In this document: one piece after another, positions 1 through 7,722 of the stretch
How positions within the stretch are numbered: position 1 is the stretch's first letter
Layout: every line of letters starts with the position of its first letter
Assembly (NCBI GenBank): GCA_910576975.1
Contig: CAJTJY010000003.1
Span: forward strand, 1-62,461
Length of the DNA stretch: 62,461 nucleotides
Direction of reading: 5' to 3'
Source: an uncultured Lachnospiraceae bacterium
Lineage (GTDB): Bacteria; Bacillota; Clostridia; Lachnospirales; Lachnospiraceae
The notes under the pieces: model-generated
Databases searched by the model: none
What the model was told of the DNA's origin: nothing
Seen by the model: only the letters and a program-made list of their open reading frames with translations
Translations under genes and position numbers: made by a program

Positions 1-2
1 AG

Positions 3-71
3 AAGAACAAGGCAAAGATGAAGACGGCGCTGAAGAAAGCGGGCGTCAGCAAGAAGGCAAAAATTAAATAG
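3..71 (+). CDS. C-terminal end of an unidentified gene (partial)
   Basis: The first 71 bases can be read as the last 22 codons of a lysine-rich protein ending at TAG 69-71, shortly before a strong terminator. A second frame (2-67, ending TAA) is also open and encodes an acidic tail, so the frame is not certain. The lysine-rich tail, with alternating K and A/V residues, resembles the C-terminus of cell-surface or secreted proteins, but too little is present to name it. Confidence 0.3.
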   Translation, partial: KNKAKMKTALKKAGVSKKAKIK

Positions 72-98
72 GCCGTTTGCGGCTGAAACATTTCATGG

Positions 99-135
99 GG
101 CTGCTGCGCTAAGAAATTGGCGCAGCAGCCTTTTT
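99..135 (+). terminator. Rho-independent terminator
   Basis: A perfect 11-bp stem (GGCTGCTGCGC 99-109 with GCGCAGCAGCC 120-130) with a 10-nt loop is followed by TTTTT. It ends the partial gene at the left edge. The rest of 136-532 has no gene. It holds a hairpin element at 201-289, a stretch at 293-345 resembling the one before the gene at 53450, and a short repeat at 424-452. Confidence 0.9.
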
Positions 136-200
136 GAATCTTCTGCCAATTATACTGCCATAGCTTTTTGTGGAAAACTCTCTTGACGATAAGATAGAAC

Positions 201-289
201 GTCGCACTAACATAAATTATAATGTATACCTTATGATACGGCCGCATGGCCATAATGGGATGCCCCAGAGGGTATGGATTAGTGCGATA
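201..289. repeat. Hairpin element with GTCGCACTAA ends
   Basis: The outer stem pairs GTCGCACTAA (201-210) with TTAGTGCGAT (279-288), the same terminal sequence as the hairpin at 50299-50358 and the outer ends of the cloverleaf at 10288-10465. The middle contains an imperfect GGCC-rich hairpin and the string GGGATGCCCCAGAGGGTATGG, which recurs in altered form at 431-451. The element lies in the long leader of the gene starting at 533. Confidence 0.5.
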
Positions 290-532
290 GCCTCGAACTA
301 CCTGCTTGTGCTGTAAAGTTCACAGAATGGAGGAAATTATAATATTACGCATGCTAAAGTGATAAATCTTTCACAATGATTAAACAGATTCTTAATTTTT
401 GCCGATATAAATAACGTAGGCTATACCATTTGGGATGCCCAAGAGAGTATGGTCTTTGCACCATTATGCAGCAGAGCGGTGATTGAAAGGGAATTCAATC
501 CAGCATACGATGAGATTCAAGGAGGAGATCAG

Positions 533-1534
533 ATGTCATTGACAGTAAAATTACTACAAAATCAGGTAAATGAAACAGGAATGGCCAATCAGGCCGTGTC
601 CCCAAAACAAGGGGGAGAGAATGGAAAAGCCATATTTGCAGGAGCTCTTGGCATTCCGTCCCAGACAGATAGCTTAGTGGAGGAGAAAAGGCAGAATGCG
701 CAGAAACAGGCGATGAAGCTTGTGGGGGATGCCTGGGGAAGAGATCAGAAAGCAGCCCAGAATATCAAAGATAAGTGGGAGATCTGGGGAAAAAAGCAGG
801 TTGAGATCAAAGATTCCCAAGGCCGTATTTCGGATATCGAGGAGGCGAAGGAGAGACTGATGCAGCAGTATGAAGTTGATCCAGAATCCAGGGAGCAGAA
901 AGATCTGGAGATACTAGAAAGATATCAGGATTATTTGAAAGGGCTGGGTGATCCGGGATTCTCAGAGGAAGAGCTTGACCGCTTGGAAGAGCTGCAGAAT
1001 ATGTCAAGAACAGAGTATCAGGTAGAAGTCCTCAAATTAAATAATGACGCCGGAGATGAGAAAAGAAACATTCGCAAGTTGCAGTCAGAGTCAGAAGGTC
1101 TTAAGGATAAAATTTCAAGCGCCAAGCAGGAACAAGTGAAATCTCAGGACATGCTCAAAGCCAATGATGCAGCGCAGCAGATTCTGGATGCGGCAGATAA
1201 GGAAATCACAAATCTTCTTATTCAGGAAGGCAAAGACAATATTGATGAAAAGACGGAAGAGGAAAAAGAAGAAGCCGAGGAAACGCAGGAGAAGAAGGAA
1301 GAACAGCAGGAACGCATTGAAAAGATTAAGGATAAGACAAAAGAGAACCGAGAAGAACAAGAAGAAATGATAGACGGAGAACTCAAGGCAGACCGGATGG
1401 AGATGGAAGTATCCATGAAACAGCAGAGCGTCTCTCATATGGAAACAGCACAGAAAAACATTCAAAAGATCATGAAAGAAAACAATCTTGTGAATGAAGA
1501 CTTGAAAGGGATTGAAATTGATTTCGGATTTTAA
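533..1534 (+). CDS. Coiled-coil protein of unknown function, 333 aa
   Basis: No family is recognised. The start at 533 is chosen because AAGGAGG lies about 6 bases upstream; an in-frame start at 449 has no ribosome site. There is no signal peptide or membrane segment. Residues from about 60 to the end are almost entirely charged and helical. A very acidic Glu/Lys/Gln block (about residues 235-295) is expected to form a long coiled coil, and the protein ends in hydrophobic FGF. The N-terminus (MSLTVKLLQNQ) is Ser/Thr/Asn/Gln-rich, loosely like flagellar-type or type-VII-like export substrates, but this is only an impression. It sits alone between a repeat-rich leader and mutY. Confidence 0.6.
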   Translation: MSLTVKLLQNQVNETGMANQAVSPKQGGENGKAIFAGALGIPSQTDSLVEEKRQNAQKQAMKLVGDAWGRDQKAAQNIKDKWEIWGKKQVEIKDSQGRISDIEEAKERLMQQYEVDPESREQKDLEILERYQDYLKGLGDPGFSEEELDRLEELQNMSRTEYQVEVLKLNNDAGDEKRNIRKLQSESEGLKDKISSAKQEQVKSQDMLKANDAAQQILDAADKEITNLLIQEGKDNIDEKTEEEKEEAEETQEKKEEQQERIEKIKDKTKENREEQEEMIDGELKADRMEMEVSMKQQSVSHMETAQKNIQKIMKENNLVNEDLKGIEIDFGF

Positions 1535-1539
1535 TCATA

Positions 1540-2649
1540 GTGAGAACAGAGATGATAGGAGATTTTCCATTAGATAAAATTGTCGACCCGCTTTTAACTT
1601 GGTTTCAGGGTAATGCAAGGGTTTTGCCTTGGCGGGAGGAACCGACGCCTTATCGCGTATGGGTGTCAGAGATCATGCTGCAGCAGACCAGGGTGGAGGC
1701 GGTAAAGCCATATTTTCAACGGTTTATCGACGCCCTGCCAGATGTCTGTGACTTGGCGGCATGTCAGGAGCAGAGGCTGCTCAAATTATGGGAAGGACTT
1801 GGCTACTATAACCGGGTGCGGAATATGCAGACTGCGGCGCAGACAGTAATGGAAGAGTATCAGGGGCAGCTTCCGGCAAGTTATAAGGAACTTTTGAAAT
1901 TAAAGGGAATCGGTCATTATACGGCGGGAGCAATTGCCTCGATTGCTTATAAAATCCCAGTTCCGGCTGTAGATGGCAATGTCTTGCGGGTGATTACAAG
2001 AGTGGCGGATGACGATTCCGATATTATGAAGCAGTCTGTGCGCACCCGTGTGGAGCAAGCGCTGCAGGCGATTATGCCTGTAGATGCAGCCAGTGAATTC
2101 AACCAGGCTTTGATGGAGCTGGGAGCAACCGTCTGTGTGCCAAACGGCGCGCCTAGGTGCGAAAGATGTCCTTGGCAGGACTTTTGCGAGGCAAAACGTC
2201 TGAACCACTGGCAGGACCTTCCAGTAAAAAGCAAGGCAAAGCCAAGGAAAATTGAAAAAAAGACGGTATTTATTATCAGGGATGGAGAGAAAATCATGCT
2301 CCATAAGCGCCCGAAGAAAGGTTTGCTGGCTGGCTTATATGAATTTCCCAATACGGAAGGCCACCTGTCAAAAGAGGAAGCGATGTCATGGATTCGGGAA
2401 CAGAAACTGGAACCGATCCGTATTCAACAGCTGGAGCCTGCAAAGCATATCTTTTCTCATGTAGAGTGGCACATGACAGGATACGTGGTCCGGGTAGACG
2501 AACTTGTGGAAAATGAATCTGACATGCTTTTTGTGGAAGTGGCAGATTCAGAGGAACATTATCCAATTCCGGCGGCATTTGGGGCGTATAGCAGATATAT
2601 GAATATGCGTCTTGGAAATGAGCGTTTCGAAATGAAATCAGAGCTCTAA
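1540..2649 (+). CDS. mutY: A/G-specific adenine glycosylase MutY
   Basis: Removes adenine mispaired with 8-oxoguanine in base-excision repair. It shows the helix-hairpin-helix glycosylase core with catalytic Glu in WVSEIMLQQT (about residue 44) and the hairpin LKGIGHYTAGAIAS, followed by the catalytic Asp in PAVDGNV. The four-cysteine [4Fe-4S] loop follows (C-X6-C-X2-C-X5-C, near residues 203-219). A C-terminal NUDIX-like domain with FSHVEWHMTGY recognises oxoG. Length, about 369 aa, is normal. The start is uncertain: GTG 1540 gives the longest form and ATG 1552 is equally possible, and neither has a strong ribosome site. The last 11 codons are the first unit of a tandem repeat that continues past the stop. 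Confidence 0.95.
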   Translation: MRTEMIGDFPLDKIVDPLLTWFQGNARVLPWREEPTPYRVWVSEIMLQQTRVEAVKPYFQRFIDALPDVCDLAACQEQRLLKLWEGLGYYNRVRNMQTAAQTVMEEYQGQLPASYKELLKLKGIGHYTAGAIASIAYKIPVPAVDGNVLRVITRVADDDSDIMKQSVRTRVEQALQAIMPVDAASEFNQALMELGATVCVPNGAPRCERCPWQDFCEAKRLNHWQDLPVKSKAKPRKIEKKTVFIIRDGEKIMLHKRPKKGLLAGLYEFPNTEGHLSKEEAMSWIREQKLEPIRIQQLEPAKHIFSHVEWHMTGYVVRVDELVENESDMLFVEVADSEEHYPIPAAFGAYSRYMNMRLGNERFEMKSEL

Positions 2650-2747
2650 AACGAGCGTTTCAAAATAAAAGCAGAGTTCTAAAATGAGTGTTTCGAATCA
2701 AAGCAGGTTTTAAAATGAGAATTTCAAAATCGAAGCATAGTTGCTAA
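2618..2747 (+). repeat. 33-bp tandem repeat spanning the mutY stop codon
   Basis: Four degenerate units lie head to tail: 2618-2650, 2651-2683, 2684-2714 and 2715-2747. The core is ATGAGYGTTTCRAAA followed by AGCAGAGTTCTAAA. Unit 1 encodes the end of MutY including its TAA, and unit 2 would repeat NERF-K-K-E and a stop. The remaining 2748-3007 has no gene. It has a weak palindrome near 2768-2786 and a small hairpin (CCTTGC/GCAAGG, about 2843-2860). Confidence 0.75.
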
Positions 2748-3007
2748 GCAGGAACAAAAGGAGAGACCGATGCATATGCACCGGCCTTCATATGAAAAAG
2801 ATTTATATAAAAAAGTGAGGATACACTGATTTGACGGGAGTACCTTGCCCGAAAGCAAGGTTTATGAAAAAGATAGTGAAAAACAATTGCTCAATTAAGT
2901 GTTTTCTTTTATGATGTTAGTATATCTGTAAATTGTGACTTTGATGTGTTTATAATATGAGAATTGTGTAAATAAAATATGAACAAATTTTGATATGAGA
3001 ATATAAT

Positions 3008-3035
3008 TTGCGAAATTGCGAAAAATGTGTATAAT
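3008..3035 (+). promoter_or_regulatory. Sigma-A promoter and structured leader of the glycosyltransferase gene
   Basis: TTGCGA (3008-3013), a 16-base spacer and TATAAT (3030-3035) make a good vegetative promoter. It implies a leader of about 180 nt before the start at 3223. The leader opens with a perfect 10-bp hairpin (AAGAAGAAAT 3047-3056 with ATTTCTTCTT 3063-3072). A longer-range pairing of TTGGAGA with TCTCCAA, near 3072 and 3119, follows. No known riboswitch consensus was recognised. Confidence 0.6.
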
Positions 3036-3222
3036 AAAGGGGAACAAAGAAGAAATGTGTCGATTTCTTCTTGGAGATCAGGGCGTCAAAAGGTCTGTAT
3101 ATCTTTAGCAGGTCAATTTCTCCAATTTTGCACCACGATATCTTGAAAATGTGCTCTGCAGTAAGCATAAGCTTTTTGAGACCCGAATCTCTTTCACTAA
3201 CGTTGATTTAATGGAGGACATT

Positions 3223-4239
3223 ATGAAGTTATTGTCAATTGCAATCCCCAGTTACAATTCTCAAGATTATATGGAACATTGTATAGAATCTCTGCTTGTT
3301 GGCGGTGAAGACGTAGAAATCCTTATTGTGGATGATGGCTCTAAGGATCGGACTGCTGAGATCGCAGACGCTTATGCAAAAAAATACCCTACCATTGTAA
3401 AGGCCATCCATCAGGAAAACGGAGGACACGGAGAGGCGGTAAACGCCGGAATCCGTCATGCGTCTGGCCTGTATTTTAAGGTGGTGGACAGTGACGACTG
3501 GGTAGATGAAGAGTCATACAAAAAGATTTTAGCAGTTTTGAGGGAGCTTTCCGGTGGAAGCCAGGTTTTAGATATGCTGATTAGCAATTTTGTATATGAA
3601 AAAGAAGGCGCTAAGCATAAAAAGGTCATGAGGTATACGGGAACTCTGCCCGAAAACCGGATTTTTGGATGGGATGAGGCAAAACATTTCCGCAAAGGGC
3701 AGTATATATTAATGCATTCTGTGATTTACCGTACACAGCTTTTGCGGCAATGCGGCTTAGAGCTGCCCAAGCATACGTTTTATGTGGATAATCTTTTTGT
3801 CTATGTTCCGCTGCCCTATGTCAAAAATATGTATTATCTCAATGTAGACTTTTATCGTTATTTTATTGGCAGAGAAGACCAATCGGTGAATGAAAAGGTT
3901 ATGATTCAACGCATTGACCAGCAGATCAGGGTAAATAAGCTCATGGTGGAGACGGTAGATTTGTGGAAGCTGCCAAATCGCAAGTTGAGGAAGTATATGT
4001 TTAATTATCTGGAAATTATCACCGTGGTTTCCACGATCATGCTGATTCGCTCTGGTACGAAAGAAAACCTAGAAAAGAAGCGCGAACTTTGGAAGTATCT
4101 CAAAGATTATGATTTACGGCTGTTCTGGCATCTGCGGAAAGGAATTATGGGTCAGGCGATGAACCTTCCAGGCAAAGGAGGAAGGAAGATTTCCGTGGCA
4201 GCATATAAGATCTCCCAGAAAGTAGTGGGCTTCAATTAA
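3223..4239 (+). CDS. Family 2 glycosyltransferase, 338 aa
   Basis: A GT-A fold glycosyltransferase that should transfer a sugar from a nucleotide donor to a lipid, wall or polysaccharide acceptor. The N-terminus has the family pattern: SIAIPSYNSQDY, then LIVDDGSKDRT (nucleotide binding), NGGHGEAVNAGI, and the metal-binding VDSDDWVD near residue 88. The start at 3223 follows GGAGG with good spacing. No membrane anchor is seen; the C-terminal 100 residues are basic and helical. It is alone behind its own promoter, so acceptor and donor cannot be inferred. Confidence 0.9.
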   Translation: MKLLSIAIPSYNSQDYMEHCIESLLVGGEDVEILIVDDGSKDRTAEIADAYAKKYPTIVKAIHQENGGHGEAVNAGIRHASGLYFKVVDSDDWVDEESYKKILAVLRELSGGSQVLDMLISNFVYEKEGAKHKKVMRYTGTLPENRIFGWDEAKHFRKGQYILMHSVIYRTQLLRQCGLELPKHTFYVDNLFVYVPLPYVKNMYYLNVDFYRYFIGREDQSVNEKVMIQRIDQQIRVNKLMVETVDLWKLPNRKLRKYMFNYLEIITVVSTIMLIRSGTKENLEKKRELWKYLKDYDLRLFWHLRKGIMGQAMNLPGKGGRKISVAAYKISQKVVGFN

Positions 4240-4261
4240 CAGTAATTTGAAAATGCAAGGC

Positions 4262-4290
4262 TTGACAGTCGCGTCAGCCTGCGATATAAT
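4262..4290 (+). promoter_or_regulatory. Strong sigma-A promoter upstream of the thi cluster
   Basis: TTGACA (4262-4267), a 17-base spacer and TATAAT (4285-4290) are a perfect consensus match. Transcription should start near 4297 and runs straight into a small RNA ending in a terminator at about 4369. Confidence 0.9.
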
Positions 4291-4296
4291 TTCTAG

Positions 4297-4369
4297 CAGA
4301 GTGTGAGACAAAGACCACACGAAGGGGTACACCACCGCGGGTGTAATTCTTTCGTGGTGGTCTTTTTTT
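4297..4369 (+). ncRNA. Short RNA / attenuator-like leader upstream of thiS
   Basis: A transcript of about 73 nt starts at the consensus promoter and ends in a compound terminator. The outer stem is AGACCACACGAA (4312-4323) with TTCGTGGTGGTCT (4351-4363), with one bulge. The inner hairpin is TACACC/GGTGTA (4328-4345), followed by seven T. An upstream pairing GTGTG (4301-4305) with CACAC (4316-4320) uses the same bases as the terminator arm, so the two folds exclude each other, as in attenuators. The TPP aptamer signature is absent. It is either a leader controlling thiSGH-thiE or an independent small RNA. Confidence 0.65.
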
Positions 4370-4493
4370 ATTCTATCGCAAAGCTCTTTTCACGCTAAAG
4401 CGCAAAGTGTCTTTCTGGTAGAATAAAATATGCGCAGAGTCTGTCCCAGCGAAGCAAGGGGACTCGCACAAGTGGAAGGAGGAAAAGATTAAA

Positions 4494-4694
4494 ATGAAGA
4501 TTAATGGCGCAGAAAAACAGTACCCAGACGGCATCACGATATCAGAAATGCTAAAGCGGGAAGGCTTTCAAGAGGAGCAGGTGGCAGTGGAGCGAAATGA
4601 AGAGATCGTGGCGAAAGATGATTATGGCACGATGATGCTTTTGGAATCGGATGTAGTGGAAGTGGTAACTTTTATGGGAGGCGGTGCGAGATGA
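4494..4694 (+). CDS. thiS: Thiamine biosynthesis sulfur carrier ThiS
   Basis: A 66-residue ubiquitin-fold protein that carries sulfur as a C-terminal thiocarboxylate to thiazole synthase. Fold and size fit (MKINGAEKQYPDG start, VVEVVTFMGGG end). It starts after GGAGG in a leader hairpin region (4430-4480). Its stop overlaps the start of thiG by 4 bases, which suggests translational coupling. One oddity is that the chain ends GGGAR, not in the free Gly-Gly that activation normally needs, so two residues may have to be removed. No thiF-like activating enzyme is encoded in this window. Confidence 0.9.
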   Translation: MKINGAEKQYPDGITISEMLKREGFQEEQVAVERNEEIVAKDDYGTMMLLESDVVEVVTFMGGGAR

Positions 4695-5461
4695 GTCGAG
4701 ATGCATTGATATTAGGAGGACGGGAGTTTCAGTCAAGGTTTATTTTAGGATCTGGGAAATATAACGTGGAGCTAATCCAAGCGGCAGTGGAGCAGGCGGG
4801 AGCGCAGATCATTACCTTGGCAGTGCGCCGCGCCAATTCCAACGGGGAAGGAAATATTATGGACTTTATTCCAAAGGGAATTACGCTGTTGCCAAATACC
4901 TCCGGGGCTCGGAATGCCGAGGAGGCTGTGCGCATCGCAAGGCTTTCTAGGGAGCTGGGTTGCGGCAATTTTGTGAAAGTAGAGATTATGCGAGATACAA
5001 AGTACCTGCTTCCAGATAATTCGGAGACAGTAAAGGCGACAAAACGGCTGGCAGACGAAGGTTTCGTGGTGCTTCCCTATATGTATCCTGATTTGAATAC
5101 TGCGCGGGACTTGGTGACTGCGGGAGCTTCTGCGGTGATGCCGCTGGCTGCGCCTATTGGTTCCAATAAGGGGCTGGCTACCCGGGAATTTATCAAAATA
5201 CTGATAGATGAGATTGATCTCCCGATCATTGTTGACGCCGGGATCGGGCGTCCCTCTCAGGCATGCGAAGTTATGGAGCTGGGAGCTGCGGCAGTGATGG
5301 CGAATACGGCAATTGCCACGGCGGGGAATATTCCTCAGATGGCGCTTGCGTTTGGCAAAGCCGTCGAGGCGGGCAGGCAAGCTTATCTTTCTGGGCTTGG
5401 CAGAGTCAGAGAAAGAGGAGGGGAGGCGTCTTCGCCGCTTACAGGATTTTTGAGAGATTAA
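4691..5461 (+). CDS. thiG: Thiazole synthase ThiG
   Basis: Forms the thiazole phosphate ring of thiamine from 1-deoxy-D-xylulose 5-phosphate, dehydroglycine and the ThiS thiocarboxylate in the cytoplasm. At 256 aa it is of normal length. The TIM-barrel shows FILGSGKY at the start, the Schiff-base lysine region FVKVEI (near residue 98) and the phosphate-binding IVDAGIGRPSQA. The overlap with thiS and the following thiH give a classical thiSGH order. Confidence 0.97.
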   Translation: MSRDALILGGREFQSRFILGSGKYNVELIQAAVEQAGAQIITLAVRRANSNGEGNIMDFIPKGITLLPNTSGARNAEEAVRIARLSRELGCGNFVKVEIMRDTKYLLPDNSETVKATKRLADEGFVVLPYMYPDLNTARDLVTAGASAVMPLAAPIGSNKGLATREFIKILIDEIDLPIIVDAGIGRPSQACEVMELGAAAVMANTAIATAGNIPQMALAFGKAVEAGRQAYLSGLGRVRERGGEASSPLTGFLRD

Positions 5462-5516
5462 TGTGGGATTTATACAAAGATTATAATCAGTGCCAGGAGA
5501 TGGAGGATGAGAGAGC

Positions 5517-6752
5517 ATGGAACAAGAACAACGCAGGCCAGTCGGCCATATGGAATATATGGAGGGCATGGAACAGATTGATTCAGATATCTTAGCCAAG
5601 GTAATTGCAGCCAGGAACAGCTACCTGGCAGAAACTTACGTCGACAAGGATGTAAAGAACGCATTAGAGCATGACGTTTGCACTATAGAGGATTTTGCAG
5701 CTTTGCTTTCTCCGTCGGCATTGCCATTTTTGGAGCAGATGGCGGAAAAAGCAAAACAGGAGACAGAAAAGCATTTTGGCAACTCCGTATATTTGTTTAC
5801 GCCAGTCTATATTTCCAATTTTTGTGAAAACCATTGTGTTTACTGCGGATTTAACTGTCGCAATCAGATTCGTCGTGTGAGGCTCGGCGCAGAGGAGATT
5901 GAAAAAGAGATGGAAGTGATTGCCAGCACGGGGCTTGAGGAAATCTTGATTCTCACTGGGGAGAGCAGGAGGCATTCAGACATAAGATATATTGGGGAAG
6001 CATGTAAGACTGCCCGAAAATATTTCCGCATGATTGGACTTGAGGTCTATCCGATGAACGTGCAAGAATATGCTTATCTGCACCAGTGCGGCGCTGATTA
6101 TGTAACGGTATTTCAGGAAACATATGATTCTGACCGCTATCAGAGACTTCATTTGGCAGGGCATAAAAGAGTGTTTCCCTACCGCTTTCATGCTCAGGAG
6201 AGGGCGTTGATGGGAGGGATGCGGGGAGTGGCTTTTGCGGCTTTGCTTGGACTTTCCGATTTTCGGAAAGATGCGTTTGCTGCCGGGCTTCATGCATATT
6301 ATATTCAACGCAAATATCCCTATGCAGAGATTTCATTTTCCTGTCCCAGGCTGCGTCCAATTGTAACCATGGACAGTGCTGGCGCAACAGGGGGCGTTGC
6401 TGGCAAAATGGAAGAGAAGGACGTTCTTCCTGTGGTGGAGCCGTTAGGAGGCAGAGAGGTAAGCGAACGGGAATTGATGCAGGTGATGTGCGCTTATCGT
6501 TTGTTTATGCCCTATGCGGGATTGACAATTTCTACTAGGGAACGGGCAGAATTTCGCAATCATGTAATCGGGGTGACAGCCACCAAGATTTCTGCAGGAG
6601 TAAGCACGGGAATTGGGAGTCATTCAGGGGAACTCGAAAAGCAGGGAGATCATCAGTTTGAAATTGCAGATGGCAGAGATGTATCTCAGGTATGCATGGC
6701 TACTAAGGAACAGGGGCTGCAGCCTGTGATGAATGATTATGTGTATGTGTAG
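5517..6752 (+). CDS. thiH: 2-iminoacetate synthase ThiH (radical SAM)
   Basis: Cleaves tyrosine to p-cresol and 2-iminoacetate (dehydroglycine) for ThiG. The radical-SAM cluster is visible as CENHCVYC (C-X3-C-X2-C, around residues 103-110). A C-terminal region holds the family end (FMPYAGLTISTRE, then KISAGVSTGIG). At 411 aa it is slightly longer than usual because of a Met-rich N-terminal stretch. The start 5517 has GGAGG about 12 bases upstream. The 3' end overlaps the next gene by about 20 bases. Confidence 0.96.
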   Translation: MEQEQRRPVGHMEYMEGMEQIDSDILAKVIAARNSYLAETYVDKDVKNALEHDVCTIEDFAALLSPSALPFLEQMAEKAKQETEKHFGNSVYLFTPVYISNFCENHCVYCGFNCRNQIRRVRLGAEEIEKEMEVIASTGLEEILILTGESRRHSDIRYIGEACKTARKYFRMIGLEVYPMNVQEYAYLHQCGADYVTVFQETYDSDRYQRLHLAGHKRVFPYRFHAQERALMGGMRGVAFAALLGLSDFRKDAFAAGLHAYYIQRKYPYAEISFSCPRLRPIVTMDSAGATGGVAGKMEEKDVLPVVEPLGGREVSERELMQVMCAYRLFMPYAGLTISTRERAEFRNHVIGVTATKISAGVSTGIGSHSGELEKQGDHQFEIADGRDVSQVCMATKEQGLQPVMNDYVYV

Positions 6753-7497
6753 GAGCGGAAATTCGTCAGGCTTGTACCGACCATTTCAGCAGATTGCGGT
6801 AACGGACTGGGAACTCTGCCGTTTTGGCAGGTGCAAGGGATATCAGGCATGGGAGAAAGATAACTTAGGAAAGGAAAATGCTTCCAGCGTGCCGATGATC
6901 GTGCAGGGCGAAAAAGACATGGAGGCGTATGTGGGATTTCTGGCAGGGCTTGCAGTCGGAGAGCGTGACTGCCTAGGTGAAAATCAAAGACCAGACATTT
7001 TGATCGTACGAGAAAAGCAACTGACCAAAAGCCAATATATCAAGTTGTTTGTCAGCTTGTGGGAGACTGTAAGCCGTTGCGGCAGGAAAGCGGTTCAGTT
7101 GATTCCTCATACCTACCCGGAAGCGGCAAGCAAGACGGGCAGCGGCTGGCTGCATCTACCTTTTTCACTGTATCTTGCATATCAGAAAAGAGGGATGCTT
7201 TCTGGTTTGCGGCTTGGGGTATCTATACATTCTGTGGAGGAAGCAAAAGAGGCCTGGAAACTTGGGGCCGCTTATGTAACGGCAGGTCATATTTTTTGCA
7301 CCGAGTCTAAGAAAGGCATGCCGCCAAGGGGAACAGTATTTTTGCAACAGGTTTGTGAGAGCGTGCCGATTCCAGTGTATGCGATTGGAGGAATTCACCA
7401 GGACAATATAGCTCAAATCAAGGAGACAAAGGCGGCAGGAGCGTGCCTGATGTCAGAATATATGCGCACGAGAGAATTGCGCCACAATATCTATTAA
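6733..7497 (+). CDS. thiE: Thiamine phosphate synthase / TenI family protein
   Basis: A TIM-barrel protein of the ThiE/TenI family that either couples the thiazole and pyrimidine units or aromatises the thiazole. The barrel pieces are recognisable: QIAVTDWELC (strand 1), LRLGVSIHSVEEA, YVTAGHIF with a GMPPRG phosphate loop, and VYAIGGIHQDNI. Compared with typical ThiE (about 210 aa) it has a divergent insertion of about 40 residues after strand 1. The canonical T-x-SK-x(4-5)-G pattern is present only as CTESKKGMPPRG. It overlaps thiH; starts at 6733, 6739 or 6745 are possible. TenI is an equally good name. Confidence 0.8.
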   Translation: MIMCMCRSGNSSGLYRPFQQIAVTDWELCRFGRCKGYQAWEKDNLGKENASSVPMIVQGEKDMEAYVGFLAGLAVGERDCLGENQRPDILIVREKQLTKSQYIKLFVSLWETVSRCGRKAVQLIPHTYPEAASKTGSGWLHLPFSLYLAYQKRGMLSGLRLGVSIHSVEEAKEAWKLGAAYVTAGHIFCTESKKGMPPRGTVFLQQVCESVPIPVYAIGGIHQDNIAQIKETKAAGACLMSEYMRTRELRHNIY

Positions 7498-7624
7498 CGA
7501 AGCGTCGTACCACCTTAAGATATCATAGAGCAATCTTAAAAAATTTACGCTGTAATGCAAATCAATCTTTAGACACGCAATTTTTAGAAATAATAAAAAT
7601 TTTCAGAGATTATCGAAATAAGAT

Positions 7625-7653
7625 TTGTCTTTTAGGCAAAGAGCTGATATAAT
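7625..7653 (+). promoter_or_regulatory. Promoter of the hybrid histidine kinase gene
   Basis: TTGTCT (7625-7630), a 17-base spacer and TATAAT (7648-7653). It lies about 70 bases before the kinase start, in an AT-rich gap that otherwise shows nothing. Confidence 0.7.
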
Positions 7654-7722
7654 CGTTATAGCGTATATTATATGTAAGAAAGCATGTTTTTATCATAGGG
7701 AATGAGAATTTAAGGAGGAAGG

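Noticed and set aside
1115..1465. Minus-strand hydrophobic ORF opposite the coiled-coil gene
   Set aside because: It is the antisense shadow of a Glu/Lys-rich coding sequence, which always reads as Phe/Leu-rich; no ribosome site.
2750..2870. Riboswitch between mutY and the glycosyltransferase gene
   Set aside because: Only short hairpins are seen, they lie upstream of the mapped promoter and match no consensus.
4240..4493. TPP riboswitch or T-box upstream of thiS
   Set aside because: Neither the TPP core (CTGAGA plus the ACC-TGATC part) nor the T-box TGGTACCGCG is present; only the string ACCGCGG is shared by chance.
5953..6387. Minus-strand ORFs within thiH and other housekeeping genes
   Set aside because: Frame shadows of strongly supported genes without initiation signals.
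7443..7652. Small ORF overlapping the end of thiE
   Set aside because: No ribosome site, composition follows the AT-rich spacer, and it runs through the promoter of the kinase gene.
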